NCBI GenBank assembly: GCA_025403435.1
Contig: CM046353.1
Span: 26,510,259 to 26,574,258, forward strand
Length of the DNA: 64,000 nt
Reading direction: 5' to 3'
From: Artocarpus heterophyllus
Taxonomy: Eukaryota > Streptophyta > Magnoliopsida > Rosales > Moraceae
Shown: positions 45,607 through 57,324 of the stretch, one piece after another
Layout: each line of letters begins with the position of its first letter
How positions within the stretch are numbered: the stretch's first letter is position 1
Notes under the pieces: model-generated
Told to the model about the DNA's origin: nothing
Database searches by the model: none
What the model saw: only the letters and a program-made list of their open reading frames with translations
Position numbers and translations under genes: made by a program

Positions 45607-48600
45607 ATCTCTCACTTGCACTAAGTGAGTAAATACGACAAATCTTGCATCCCCATAGCTTCCACATGCTTCTCGAAGACTCTCCCAGTAAGTGTCTTCA
45701 TAAATGGATCAGCTAAATTTTCCTTTGATGTGATCTTGCACACCGTGACATGCTCATCCTCAACAAAGTCCTTTATCACATGATACTTCCGATCAATATG
45801 CTCACTCTTCTTGTAAAATCTTGGTTCCTTAGCATTAGCTACCACCGTACTATTATCACAGTACAATGATACCGCCTTATCCATACCAGGAACTACTTCA
45901 AGATCCCCAAGGAACATGCAGAGCCACACTGCTTCTTTCGAAGCATCACTAGCTACCACATACTTGGCCTCCATCGTTGAATCCGAAGTGCAATCTTGCT
46001 TCACACTTCTCCAACTGATGGCACCGCCGCCTAGAGTAAACACAAAACCCGAAGTCGATTTCCTAGAATACAAAAAGGATTGAAAATTTGAGTCAGTATA
46101 TCCTAGAGGAGTCAGGTCCGCACCCGAATATACAAGCATATACCCTCAAGTCCTTTTTAGGTACTTGAAAATATGCTTTACTGTAACCCAATGGTTTGGT
46201 CCTAGATCCGCCTAAAATCGACTTACAATCCCGACCGCAGGACTAGTATCTGGTCGTGTGCAAAGTATGACATACATGAGACAACCCACTACCGAAGCAT
46301 AAGGCACCTTCTTCATGTATTCTTTTTCTTCATAAGACTTTGGAGAGTCTTTCTTAGAAAGAGTAATTCTAGACCTAGATGGTTGCCCACCTTTCTTGGG
46401 ATCCTGCATTGCAAATCTCCTGAGAATTTTATCTATGTAGCCGGCCTGGGATAAAGCTATCATTTTTTTCTTCCTATCCCGAAAGATTTGGATACCGAGA
46501 ACAAAATTAGCCTTACCTAAGTCCTTCATGTCAAACTGCTTGGTCAACCATAATTTCACCAGTGACAATGCCCCAATGTCATTACCAATTAGCAGAATGT
46601 CATCTACATAGAGTAGTAGAAAAACCACCTTCCCATTCTTAATGTGTTTGTAAACACATGGTTCATCCAAATTTTGTGAGAACCCATAAGTCTTGATCAC
46701 CTGATCAAATCTTATTTTCCAAGAACAAGAAGCCTGCTTAAGTCCATAAATTGACTTTAGCAACTTACAAACCTTACCTTATTGACCCGTGACCTTGAAC
46801 CCGTCTGGTTGTTTCATATAAATGGACTCATCAAGATAGCCATTTAGAAAAGCCGTCTGGACATCCATCTACCAAATCTCATAGTCGAGAGCGGTAGCTA
46901 TGGACAAGAGAATCCAGATGGATTTAAGCATGGCTACAGGCGAAAAGGTTTCCTCATATTCGATTCCTTCCTTTTGCGTGTAGCCCTTAGCTACCAGTTT
47001 AGCCTTAAAGGTTTTAACCTTTCCATCCACTCCTCTTTTCCTTTTGTAGATCCACTTACACCCTATGGGTTTTACCCCTTCAAGAAGATCCACAAGCTCC
47101 CAGACCTGATTAATCTTTATAGACTTCATCTCAATGTTCATGGCCTCTGTCTAGAGTTTTGAATCAACATCCTCCATAGCCTCTACATAAGTATAAGGAT
47201 CCCTGTCATGTTCATCTGGTTCAGCCAAGAAGACCTCCCCATTAAACATATACCTCTTAGGTTGATGCCAAATCCTCCCATTACATCGAAGCCCCTGAGG
47301 TAGTTGTTCAGGTTTGTTTGGTTTTTCTACACTGATCGAAAGGGTTTCATTCGGAACCTCTAGAGTTATCGAATCACTCCTTAACTCCTCAAGCACCATT
47401 TTGCTTTCAGGTTTAAAGTCGTCCATGTAACTCTCCTCAAGGAAAGTTGCATTATTTGAAACCATGAATTTATTTTCCTTTGGGTTATAAAAATAACCCC
47501 CTTTAGTCCTTTTTGGATATCTTACAAACACGCAAACTTCCGAACGTGCTTCCAACTTATTCAGATCCTTAAATAGGAAATGAGCCGAACATCCCCATAT
47601 GTGAATATGGTTTAAGGATGTCTTCCTACTCGTCCATAACTCGTGAGGAGTTTTAGGGACCGATTTTGAAGGCATATTGTTCAAAAGATAACATGAGGTT
47701 TGTAGTGCATATCCCCAAAAGGATAAAGGCAATGATGAATAACTCATCATGGACCTGATCATGTCCAACAAAGTACTATTTCTCCTCTCAGCTATGCCAT
47801 TCTACTGCTGAGTGCCCGGTGCAGTCAAATGGGATAAAATCCTACTCTTTAATAAGTGCCCCAAGAACTCATTAGAAAGGTATTCCCTACCTCTATCAGA
47901 TCAAAGTGCCTTTATAGGTCTACCCAATTGCTTTTCCACTTCAGCCCGAAACTAACTTGTCAAAAGTTTCACTTTTGTGGTACATCAGGTACACATACCC
48001 ATATCTTGAGTAATCGTCAATAAAAGTGACAAAGTATTCATATCCTCCTTGTGGCCGGATGTTCATTGGTCCGCAACATCACTATACACAAGTTCTAGAA
48101 CCCCTTCGGCCCTATTGCCCTTAGACCCGAATGGTCTTTTAGTCATTTTACCCTCTAAACAAGATTCACATTGAGGTATAGATTTCACCTTGAAGTGACG
48201 TAAAGGTCCATCCCTTACCAACCTTTGAATCCTATTCAGGTTAATATGACCAAGGCATAAATGCCAAAGATAAGTCTTATTAGAGTGAGAAGTTTTAAGT
48301 ATTTTAGAGTTATTATCATTCATCTCAACATTAAGCAATAAGTCCATTTTAGGTTTGATAAAATATAGATTATTTTGCATCCATCTAGAACAGATAAAAG
48401 ATTTATTTTTACGAATCACCACTTTATCATTAAAGAAACCAAATAGGAGTCTTTAAATAAACAAACTACATAAATTAAATTCCTTTTAAATTTAGGAACA
48501 TAAAAACAATCTTGCAAAAATAAATTCCTATAATTATCAAAATAAAGATGGACGTCTCCCACTGCTTCCACTGAGACCAAGGATCCGTCGCCCATCCGAA

Positions 48601-49565
48601 GCGTGAAGTCCTCATGTAGCAAACTTCTCGTTTCTTTGAACCCCTATAGAGAAACACAAACATGATTAATTGCATCGAAATCTATGACCTAAATGTCACT
48701 GGATTTCTCAACCAAACAAGTTTCTAAATACAGAAGATCAAACCTACCTCCTTTGGAAAGGAAGTCCTTGCAATGCTTCTTGATATGCCCGACCTTTCCA
48801 CAGAAGAAGCACTTGTGCTTGTTTGGGTTCTTCTTCTTCTTATTGCTCTAGGTGGTAGCAGGAATAGAAGACTTCCCCCATTTTTGGCCCGTTGCTTCTT
48901 TCCATTCTTAGAGTTAGGATTGAAACTAGAAGCAGTTACCATGTTGGCCTCACCACCCGCAGGAGACTCTCTGATCAGCAGTTCGAACTCCTGTAAATGT
49001 TTTATTAATTCTATCAAGGTCATATCCTGTCTATTGCTTAAATTAAAAGTAGCTATAAATGGAATAAATTCCTTTGACAGAGTCTCAAAGACCATAGTCA
49101 TCTAAGTTTCAACATCGATGTCGGCTCCGTTGGTTTAAGCCTCAGCGACGTAACCCAAGACCAACATCATGTGCTCCTTTACAGATGTCCCCGGCCTCTG
49201 TCTACAGTTCAAGAGTTTTTGAAGCGCCCCTTGCTGCTTTGTTATTGCTTGGCCTCCAAAATATCCTCAAGATTATCCAAGATCTGTTTTGTAGTCTCAT
49301 AATCCTGATGTTGAGCTTGCAGCACGTTGTTCATGCTAGCCATAACATAACAGCGGGCCTGATCATTAGCATCTTTCCAGTGGTCATACGCTTGGAATTG
49401 CTCATTAGATGAGTCTCCTGTAGGCTCAAAAGGACAAGGGGTTGTCAGTATATATTTCAGTTTCTCAAAGGACAGGACAATATCTAGGTTTCGTTTCCAA
49501 TCATTATAGTTCTCACCAGTTAGTAGGTTTTTGTCAAGTATCGATGATAAAGTATTTTTAGACAT
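45607..49565 (-). pseudogene. gag-pol: C2 gag-pol pseudogene (copia, minus strand)
   Basis: Collinear with C3 on the opposite strand. Gag opens MSKNTLSSILDK at 49565 and is open to 49242. Further pieces are 49101-48724 (gag to the zinc knuckle, frame broken), 48622-48416 and 48422-48063 (protease to integrase zinc region), 47771-47151 (integrase C-terminal part), 47141-46869 (RT start), 46763-46212 (RT with YVDD intact) and 46139-45621 (RNase H to the C-terminal end). Stops and frameshifts separate them. A polypurine-like run (GTGCAAGTGAGAGAT on the minus strand) precedes the 3' LTR at 45607. Not functional. Confidence 0.88.
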
Positions 49566-51254
49566 TTTAATCTATAATAAAGAATCATATACCAAATATA
49601 AGCAGACATATAATAATTTCGTAAGATAACACAATCATGTTAAAACATACAAATGTGTTTATGTGTCAAAACCTTGAAAATATCACAACCTTACAACGAT
49701 AATTCCCAACTCAGAATTTAACAAGCTCCTAAGGGAGTCATGCCAAATTCAATCAGGAACACGGATCTCCTCCTGATTAATATATGCCATCAAGGACCCG
49801 TATGATCCAGCATATATTAATAATCGTTTCTTTGGCCATTAATTTTATTAACAGAGCTCCTAGGGGAGGTTAATAATAAAATTAATGTGAGTGTATAACC
49901 ATCGTTTCAATATTTTATCCATGGTTTATAATCACCACCTAGGGGTGTACAACCATAAATCATGCTAAAATACCTTATCCTCTTAGAGATCCAATCTGGT
50001 ACATGATAGAAATCCCTTCCTAGGGGTCGGGACCACCATGTTCTGCCTATGGACGAACGATGGAGGCCTTAGGTTCTCTCTTCGAAAACTTTCTCCCACT
50101 CAATCTTTTGAAATCAAGGTTTTATTTTAAGAACATGCATGAACAATTTTAATATGAGCGGCACTTCCAATTCTATATGACATGTTATCAATATACATGG
50201 CAAATCATATTATAATGCAGACAAGCAAAGCAATCAAGCAAAGCTACAAGCAAAATAATAATAACCGCAATATTATGGTTCCACCCTAGAGAATAGAAAA
50301 CTAGGATTACGAGAGAATAATCGAGACATATATCGATTCTTCATCCTTGAATCCTCAAGTTGTATCCTTCTTCACGTAATTCCCATCTTCAAGTGTTCAA
50401 TCCCGTATGCATCAAATACTTCATATTTTTGGTCATATCCAAATTTAATGTTTCTCAGAACCATCTCAAAAATAAAATTAAAACTACACCGCAAAAATTA
50501 CACCTTTTTTGAAAAATATGCAGCTCTCGGTTGGCAGGTCGATCTGGGAGATAGACCTGCTGGTCATGCTCCATTGGCCTACCGATTAAAAAGATCGGCC
50601 TATCAACCCATGAAAGTTCCAGTTCGGCCTGTCGGCAGAGCCAGCCGATTTCTGCCCCACTGACGGTCTGCCAAACCACACGTTCGGCCTGCCGATCTGT
50701 GACCATCAGCCTACCGATCTGGAATGTTCGGCATGCCAACCGAACAGAAATCTCCATTCTAGAAAATACAATTTTAATGCAATTCATCAATTTTATTTTC
50801 AATAATTCAAAAACATAAAATTAGAGACTCAGCAAATACTTGGGTGCGCCATCATCAATCTTCTAGATCCGCTTTCTAGATCTGTCTTCTAGATCCGTCT
50901 TTTCTGAATAATTATTTAATTACAAAATTCTTACAAATTTAAAATTAAATAACAATTCTTAGACGGAGATGATAGTCCACCATCTAATTACATGAAAAAC
51001 CTAGATACATATTCTAACCTCTAAGGAACCATAACCAGTATAAATTAATTAATTAATAAATAATTAAATAACAATTTAATCAACCATAATTAATTAATGA
51101 ACATTCACCATATAATCCATGACAACATATAATTATATAGAAACATAGAGTGCCAACTCTCTATAAAATTAAATTTAAGCATAGGGGAGATTAACATTTC
51201 AAAATTTATGCATATAACATGATCACAAACTTGTGAATTTATGTAAAAAACATG
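49566..51254 (-). other. C2 untranslated leader (minus strand)
   Basis: It matches the C3 leader. It holds a dyad array at 50530-50740 and the candidate splice-site region near 50842 (GTATTT). No gene is seen. Confidence 0.75.
50530..50740 (-). repeat. Dyad array in C2 leader
   Basis: About seven degenerate units such as TTCGGCCTGTCGG, TTCGGCCTGCCGA and TTCGGCATGCCAA as read on the plus strand. Orientation relative to the element is the same as in the C1 and C3 leaders. Confidence 0.85.
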
Positions 51255-51266
51255 GCTCTAATACCA
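51255..51266 (-). promoter_or_regulatory. C2 primer-binding site, one mismatch
   Basis: The minus strand reads TGGTATTAGAGC, where C1 and C3 have TGGTATCAGAGC. It lies two bases inside the LTR end at 51269. Confidence 0.85.
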
Positions 51267-51268
51267 AT

Positions 51269-52144
51269 TGTTGGAAAACAGTTCAAGAGTTTTTGAAGCG
51301 CCCCTTGCCACTTTGTTATGGCTTGGCCTCCAAAATATCCTCAAGATTATCCAAGATCTGTTTTGTAGTCTCATAATCCTAATGTTGAGCCTGCAGCATG
51401 TTGTTCATGCTAGCCATAACATAGCAGCGGGCCTGATCATTAGCATCTTTCTAGTAGTCATACGCTTGGAATTGCTCATTAGATGAGTGTCCCGTAGGCT
51501 CGGGAGGACAAGGGGTTGTCAGTACATATTTCAGTTTTTCAAAAAACAGGACGATATCTAGGTTCCGTTTCCAATCATTATAATTCTCTATGGTTAATAG
51601 GTTTTTGTTAAGTATTGACGATAAAGCATTTTTAGACATTTTTAATCTGCAATAAAGAATCATATACCAAACATAAGCAAACATATAATAATAATTTAGT
51701 AAGATAACACAATCATGTAAAACATACAAATCAATTTACTTTATGTCCTGATCCAACACATCGTCACCTATGACAATGTGCCAATGTTTCTATTCATTGA
51801 GTCCACCTCTGATGGCCAAAACAAACCATCTCCCAATTGGGATATAGACAACATAACAATCTTTACATAAATAAAGTGCCCAACTTTATTCCCTCGATTA
51901 CGGATCTTACGATTTAGACCATCACCTTAAGAATCATGTCTTCTGAATAATCTGTCCATCATATACCCAATTCTTAAGGTTTAGACCGACAGTCTCAAAC
52001 TATTGTTTGCTTAACATACACTCAACAAATATTAATGTAAAGAGGACAAGATTTGGTATATAAACAACAAATAAATTCTTTATTGATAAAAATGCCTCCA
52101 AAAACTTATTACATTTTTACTCCTTAGGGCATGCATGTCTAATA
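51269..52144 (-). repeat. C2 5' end: rearranged LTR containing a gag fragment
   Basis: Read on the minus strand, the first 414 bp of the LTR (52144-51731, start TATTAGACATG) are joined to the end of a leader plus the first 330 bp of gag (51730-51280). That piece is joined in turn to the last 11 bp of an LTR (GTTTTCCAACA, 51279-51269). The middle 1.6 kb of the LTR, including array and TATA box, is absent. The first junction has a shared CAAAT, consistent with end-joining at short homology. Confidence 0.8.
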
Positions 52145-52208
52145 CCTCCAGTATTTGGCGCTGAATCTGGTGTCTCTATTAGATGTGATGGGCAAAGGAA
52201 CTCCACGC
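52145..52208 (-). pseudogene. A3 integrase fragment, distal to B
   Basis: The reverse complement of the A-family integrase region that encodes [20 protein letters not shown] (compare 3264-3328 in A1). It continues A3 beyond the B insertion and ends abruptly against C2 at 52144. TCATC-type substitutions and lost codons show it is dead. Confidence 0.75.
52204..52208 (+). repeat. B target-site duplication, left copy (CACGC)
   Basis: It pairs with CACAC at 57320-57324, one G/A difference at a CpG. Both sides join up as continuous A-family integrase sequence. Confidence 0.75.
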
Positions 52209-53695
52209 TGTAACACCTGCCAATTTCTATGTAACGGATTAGGTTAAATGAATATTGACATTAAATAATTTCTATATTAATATGTGTTATGATATTACTA
52301 ACTATTTTATGTTAAGTATTATGACAGGTGACGGCCACGTGGAATTGATGTGTTCAAGGAGTTCATGTCATTTATGTAGTGTGTTTAACAATTTATTTAA
52401 TGTTTTAAATATGGCAGTTCGGCAGGCCGAACCTTCATGTTCGGCAGGCCGAATTGTCCTCATGGAACGGCAGGCCGATGTAATTTCATTGGCAGGCCGG
52501 ACTCCATGCCTTCGGTAGGCCGAACTGTGCAGTCGGTAGGCCGAAGATGGCTGACGAACAATCAGCAATGATCTCTCCAAAATTTTGATTGAGATAATTA
52601 CGATGATTGGTTATGATTAGATGATGATTTGTGATTGATTGGCTTATTTTTGGATTGATTGCTCTAATTTTGGTAAAGAAACCTTTGACTTTTGATTGAT
52701 TGGAATTAATTGATGAAGTTTCCTCCTTTGAAAAGTAAAATACGGTAAGATTAGCAAATCGATTTGACTTTCCTATTTTCCCCTCCAATCTCCACGTGAA
52801 TCTCTCCCAAATTTTAATCAGAAATTTCTGAAAAATCATAGAGAAGACACCCCTTCCTTTTATGCCATTTTCAATTTTCACGTATACAAACCTCCTCTTT
52901 CTACCATGCTCTCTCTCTCTCTTTATCTCCTTTCTCCTCCACAAAATTTCTTCCTCTTTTCTCCTTTATTTTCTTGCAAATACTTAAAGAAAGATTGAAT
53001 TTTCGTTGGGATAAATTCAAGGAAGAATTGAAGAATCTTGTTTTGAGGTAAGAGACTCTTTCAGCAATCCTGAAATTTTAAATACTCTATATTGTGACTG
53101 CCATATCTTTCTCTTAAAATTTCATTTTGCGCTGAATTTTTAATATGTTATTCATGTATGTGTTATGTGCTAACGCTCAAAATTTCACCTCAATTGGACT
53201 TTTCTACACTGAGATATGAATTTTCTTCTCTATGCCACTCACTGCAAATTAATGCTGATCGGTGACGTTGTTTTGTCTTTATGTTCCGACCCCCATAACT
53301 TTGTCTAGGAATTTTATTTTGCTCTGAAATTTTATTATGATGTTCACATATGTGTTAGGTGATTTTCCTCCAAGTTTCACATTATTTGATTTTTCTACAT
53401 TGAGATATGAATTTTCTACTCTCTGCCATTTACAGTAAAATGTTGCTGTTTGGTTATGATGCCTGAAAATATGATTTTTGTACAAGGGGTAAATGTGCTT
53501 TGTTTACTACGAAATTTGGGAAATATGTTCACGTATATGTTAAGTTATGAACTGGAAATTTTGGTGATGATTTGATGAAAATTTTATGTGTTATTGAATT
53601 TTCATGGAGGTCAGTGATGTATTTTGTGTTGACAATTTTAGTCTAATGTTCTAATAGTGATGAAATGTTTTATGAAATTGATATTTTCAAGAAAA
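52209..53695 (+). repeat. B 5' LTR with two deletions
   Basis: Compared with the 3' LTR, about 566 bp is missing at 53606 (joined at a shared TTCAT). Everything after ATTTTCAAGAAA (about 53695) is also missing, including the LTR end. A CT-rich tract at about 52905-52945 may mark the transcript start. The array is at 52418-52545. Confidence 0.85.
52418..52545 (+). repeat. Dyad array in B 5' LTR (6 units)
   Basis: Units start near 52418, 52440, 52467, 52488, 52511 and 52532, mostly TTCGGCAGGCCGAA. The 34 nt at 52420-52453 are identical to 37226-37259 in the C3 leader. Positions 52513-52533 are identical to 5164-5184 in the A1 LTR. Confidence 0.93.
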
Positions 53696-54153
53696 AGAGT
53701 TATGCTGACAGAAGAAGAAGACCCTTAGAATTCGCTATAGGCGAATATGTGCTCTTGAAGGTTGCACCAATGAAAGGAGTCATGAGATTTGGTAAGAAAG
53801 GCAAGTTGAACCCAAGATTCATCGGTCCTTATGAAATTGTGAAGCGGATAGGTAGAGTAGCTTATCAGCTGAGGTTGCCCTCGAAAATGTCCACAATGCA
53901 TGACGTGTTCCATGTTTCGATGCTCAAGAAATATGTTCCAGACTCTACGCATGTGATTGAGCTACAAGTGATCGAGATACGAGAAGACTTAAGTTATGAA
54001 GAAAAACGAGTGGAGATACTTGATCGGAAAACCAAGACCTTGAGGAACAAAGAAATTCTATTGGTCAAGGTGCTTTGGCGAAATCACCAAGTAGAAGAAG
54101 CTACATGGGAACGCGAAGACGATATGAGAACTAAGTATCCGCAACTGTTCTGA
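53665..54153 (+). pseudogene. B chimeric frame: LTR-derived start fused to integrase C-terminus and chromodomain-like tail (162 aa)
   Basis: The first nine or so residues (MFYEIDIFK) come from the LTR. The rest is the integrase C-terminal region of B: KKSYADRRRRPLEF, GPYEIVKRIGRVAYQLRLP, HDVFHVSMLKKYVP, and a chromodomain-like end with LVKVLWRNHQVEEATWE and a final YPQLF. The fusion was created by the deletion that removed the rest of the element. The frame is open, but nothing shows that it is expressed. The tail differs clearly from A1/A2, so B is a separate family. Confidence 0.75.
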
Positions 54154-54174
54154 GTTTCGAGGACGAAACTCTTA

Positions 54175-54189
54175 GAAGGTGGGGAGAAT
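54175..54189 (+). promoter_or_regulatory. B polypurine tract
   Basis: GAAGGTGGGGAGAAT lies directly before TGTAACACCC of the 3' LTR. A TTCGAGGACGAAACTC sequence just upstream matches the corresponding A1 region. Confidence 0.8.
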
Positions 54190-57100
54190 TGTAACACCCA
54201 TCAATTTCTATGTAACGGATTAGGTTAAATGAATATTGACATTAAATAATTTCTATATTAATATGTGTTATGATATTACTAACTATTTTATGTTAAGTAT
54301 TATGACAGGTGACGGCCACGTGGAATTGATGTGTTCAAGGTGTTCATGTCATTTATGTAGCGTGTTTAACAATTTATTTAATGTTTTAAATATGGCAGTT
54401 CGGCAAGCCGAACCTTTAAGTTTGGCAGGCCAAATTGTCCTCATAGAACGGCAGGCCGATGTAATTTCATCGGCAGGCCAGACTCTATGCCTTCGGCAGG
54501 CCGAACTGTGCAGTCGGCAGGCCGAAGATGGCTGACGAACAATCAGCAGTGATCTCTCCAAAATTTTGATTGAGATAATTATGATGATTGGTTATGATTG
54601 GATGATGATTTGTGATTGATTGGCTTATTTTTGGATTGATTGCTCTAATTTTGGTAAAGAAACCTTTGACTTTTGATTGATTGGAATTAATTGATGAAGT
54701 TTCCTCTTTTGAAAAGTAAAATATGGTAAGATTAGCAAATTGATTTGACTTTCCTATTTTCCCCTCCAATCTCCACGTGAATCTCTCCCAAATTTTAATC
54801 AGAAATTTTTGAAAAATCATAGAGAAGACACCCCTTCCTTTTATGCCATTTTCATTTTTCACGTATACAAACCTCCTCTTTCTACCACTCTTTCTCTCTC
54901 TCTTTATCTCCTTTCTCCTCCACAAAATTTCTTCCTCTTCTCTCCTTTATTTTCTTGCAAATACTTAAAGAAAGATTGAATTTTCATTGGGAGAAATTCA
55001 AGGAAGAATTGAAGAATCTTGTTTTGAGGTAAGAGACTCTTTCAGCAATCCTGAAATTTTAAATACTTTGTATTGTGACTGCCATATCTTTCTCTAAAAA
55101 TTTTGTTTTGCTCTGAATTTTTAATATGTTATTTATGTATGTGTTATGTGTTAACGCTCAAAATTTCATCTCAATTGGACTTTTCTATGCTGAGATATGA
55201 ATTTTCTTCTCTATGCCACTCACTGCAAATTAATGCTGATCGGTAACATTGTTTTGTCTCTACGTTCCGACCCCCATAACTTTGTCTAGGAATTTTATTT
55301 TGCTCTGAAATTTTATTATGATGTTCACATATGTGTTAGGTGATTTTCCTCCAAGTTTCACATTATTTTTATTTTTCTACATTGAGATATGAATTTTCTA
55401 CTCTCTGCCATTCACAGTAAAATGTTGCTGTTTGGTTATGATGCTTGAAAATATGATTTTTGTTCAAGGGGTAAATGTGCTTTTTTTACTACAAAATTTG
55501 GGAAATATGTTCATGTATATGTTAAGTTATGAACTGGAAATGTTGGTGATGATTTGATGAAAATTTTATGTGTTGTTGAATTTTCATTAAGACTAGGTTT
55601 TGAAACTGCTCTATAAGTGAATTATTGAATTCTAGTTGTGTGATGTTTTTGTATGATTAAATGATTTTATTTGGCATTAGGATATTTTTGTGTTATTGTA
55701 ATATATGTTAATAAGATGTTAGTATAAATTTTTAAAATTAAAATATATGTATTTTTATTGTTAGAAAATATTTTCAAAAGATTACTCACTGCCTTTCAAA
55801 CCTAAGATAGTTTTATTACTGATTTTCAAATGTGTGTTTTGACCTCCTCCGATTTTTGTTGAAGCCAATTTTTGGATATGTTAGAAATCCGTATGTCTAC
55901 TATCTATGTTAATTTTTGTAGATTTTTCTATGGTGTCAAAATGTGTTAAACAGACCCAAGTTTAAAGTTGTTCACTGACTAGTTATTGCTGGCAGATTTT
56001 TGTGTGCATGATATATGACTTGTTTTTTATACTAAATGTAATTTTTATGACTAAAGAAAAATTACGTTAACATGTTTATTTGTTGACTTTATCCCTGCCA
56101 AGTGTGGTACTCGAATTATCTGTAAATGTTTAGTTATTAAGTCTTAAATTCATGGAGGTCAGTGATGTCTTTTGTGTTGACAGTTTTAGTCTAATGTTCT
56201 AATAGTGATGAAATGTTTTATGAAATTGATATTTTCAAGAAATGAAAAGGATATATGATGAAACATGTTATTGGAAGAGATTATGAAGTGTTGATGATTT
56301 CATGGTTTCTGGAAAATATATGTTAATTGCTATTTTTATTAATGTATGGCATGAACACAATATGAAGCGAGCACATCGAGACCGTGGCGTTGTCACCTAC
56401 AATATTAAGGTTAAGTAAGCTACACAAGTAAGTACATTCTCACCTGCAATATGATATGTTTTATAAGGTTTGAAATTATGTGCATAATGATAATTATTCT
56501 ATGATTGATTTTATGATGGTTTCATTTAAAGTTCTCTTATGAAATATTTTGATGTTCATAAAGTTATGCATGTATGATGATGACGTATTTCAAAGCATGA
56601 AAGTTTAAATATGTATATATATGTATCACATAAATAAGTGTTGCACACCAATATTATGATATGTTATGATGTCATGTTTGGTTTAGGATTAGATACCCTT
56701 TTCCTCTCATGACGGCGCGCCTACGATGATGATTATGGTGCAACACTTGGGCCCTTAAGATAAAATGGAATAATTTTTAAATTGGTCAATTTTATGAAAG
56801 ATATGTTCCTATGAAAATGTGCCTAGTGCACTATAATGATGATGTTCATAAAATGTTTTAAGTTGTGAGATAATAATGTACTTACTAAACTTTAGCTTAA
56901 TCAGTTTATATCATGTTGCAGATAAGGGTAAGATAGTCATGGATTAGGTGGAGGGCAAGGAAAGGAGTGTGAGCAAAGGATGATGAATTGCAAATGGAAG
57001 AATGCCAAAGAAGGAAGTTTCAGCGATATAAACGACGTTTTAAAATGTTGTGATGTTTCTTTTAAATTATGATTTTATTATTTGGAATCTTTAATTAATT

Positions 57101-57319
57101 AAAGAATGTTTTTGATCAAGTAAATTATTATTGTTATTATTATGGATTAAGTTATAGAATGTATTAAAAAAAATTATAATAATAATAATAAAAAAAAATG
57201 CATGCATGGATCCTGGGTTATGTTTTCAAACGATCTTTTTAATCAAATACTTTATCTTAAATAAAGGTTAAATGAATGAGTGTAACGACATCTGTAACGT
57301 CCGTAAAGGGGGCGTTACA
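54190..57319 (+). repeat. B 3' LTR (3130 bp)
   Basis: It starts TGTAACACCC and ends GGGGGCGTTACA. It holds the dyad array (54399-54526), a CT-rich tract near 54890-54925, and an AT-rich stretch with ATT and AAT runs at 57120-57200. No gene is seen in the 2.8 kb after the array. Confidence 0.88.
54399..54526 (+). repeat. Dyad array in B 3' LTR (6 units)
   Basis: The same six units as in the 5' LTR, with independent substitutions (for example CGGCAAGCCGAA in the first unit and TTTGGCAGGCCAAA in the second). Confidence 0.9.
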
Positions 57320-57324
57320 CACAC
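57320..57324 (+). repeat. B target-site duplication, right copy (CACAC)
   Basis: It pairs with CACGC at 52204-52208. Confidence 0.75.

Larger units (their letters stand above)
52209..57319 (+). mobile_element. B: internally deleted Ty3/gypsy (chromovirus-type) element
   Basis: It has a 5' LTR (52209 to about 53695, with two deletions), a remnant of the integrase C-terminus, a polypurine tract and a complete 3' LTR (54190-57319, 3130 bp). LTR ends are TGTAACACC and GGCGTTACA. The primer-binding site, gag, protease, RT, RNase H and most of integrase are gone. A near-perfect target-site duplication shows it moved here as an element; the deletions may have come later. It sits in the integrase gene of A3. 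Confidence 0.88.
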
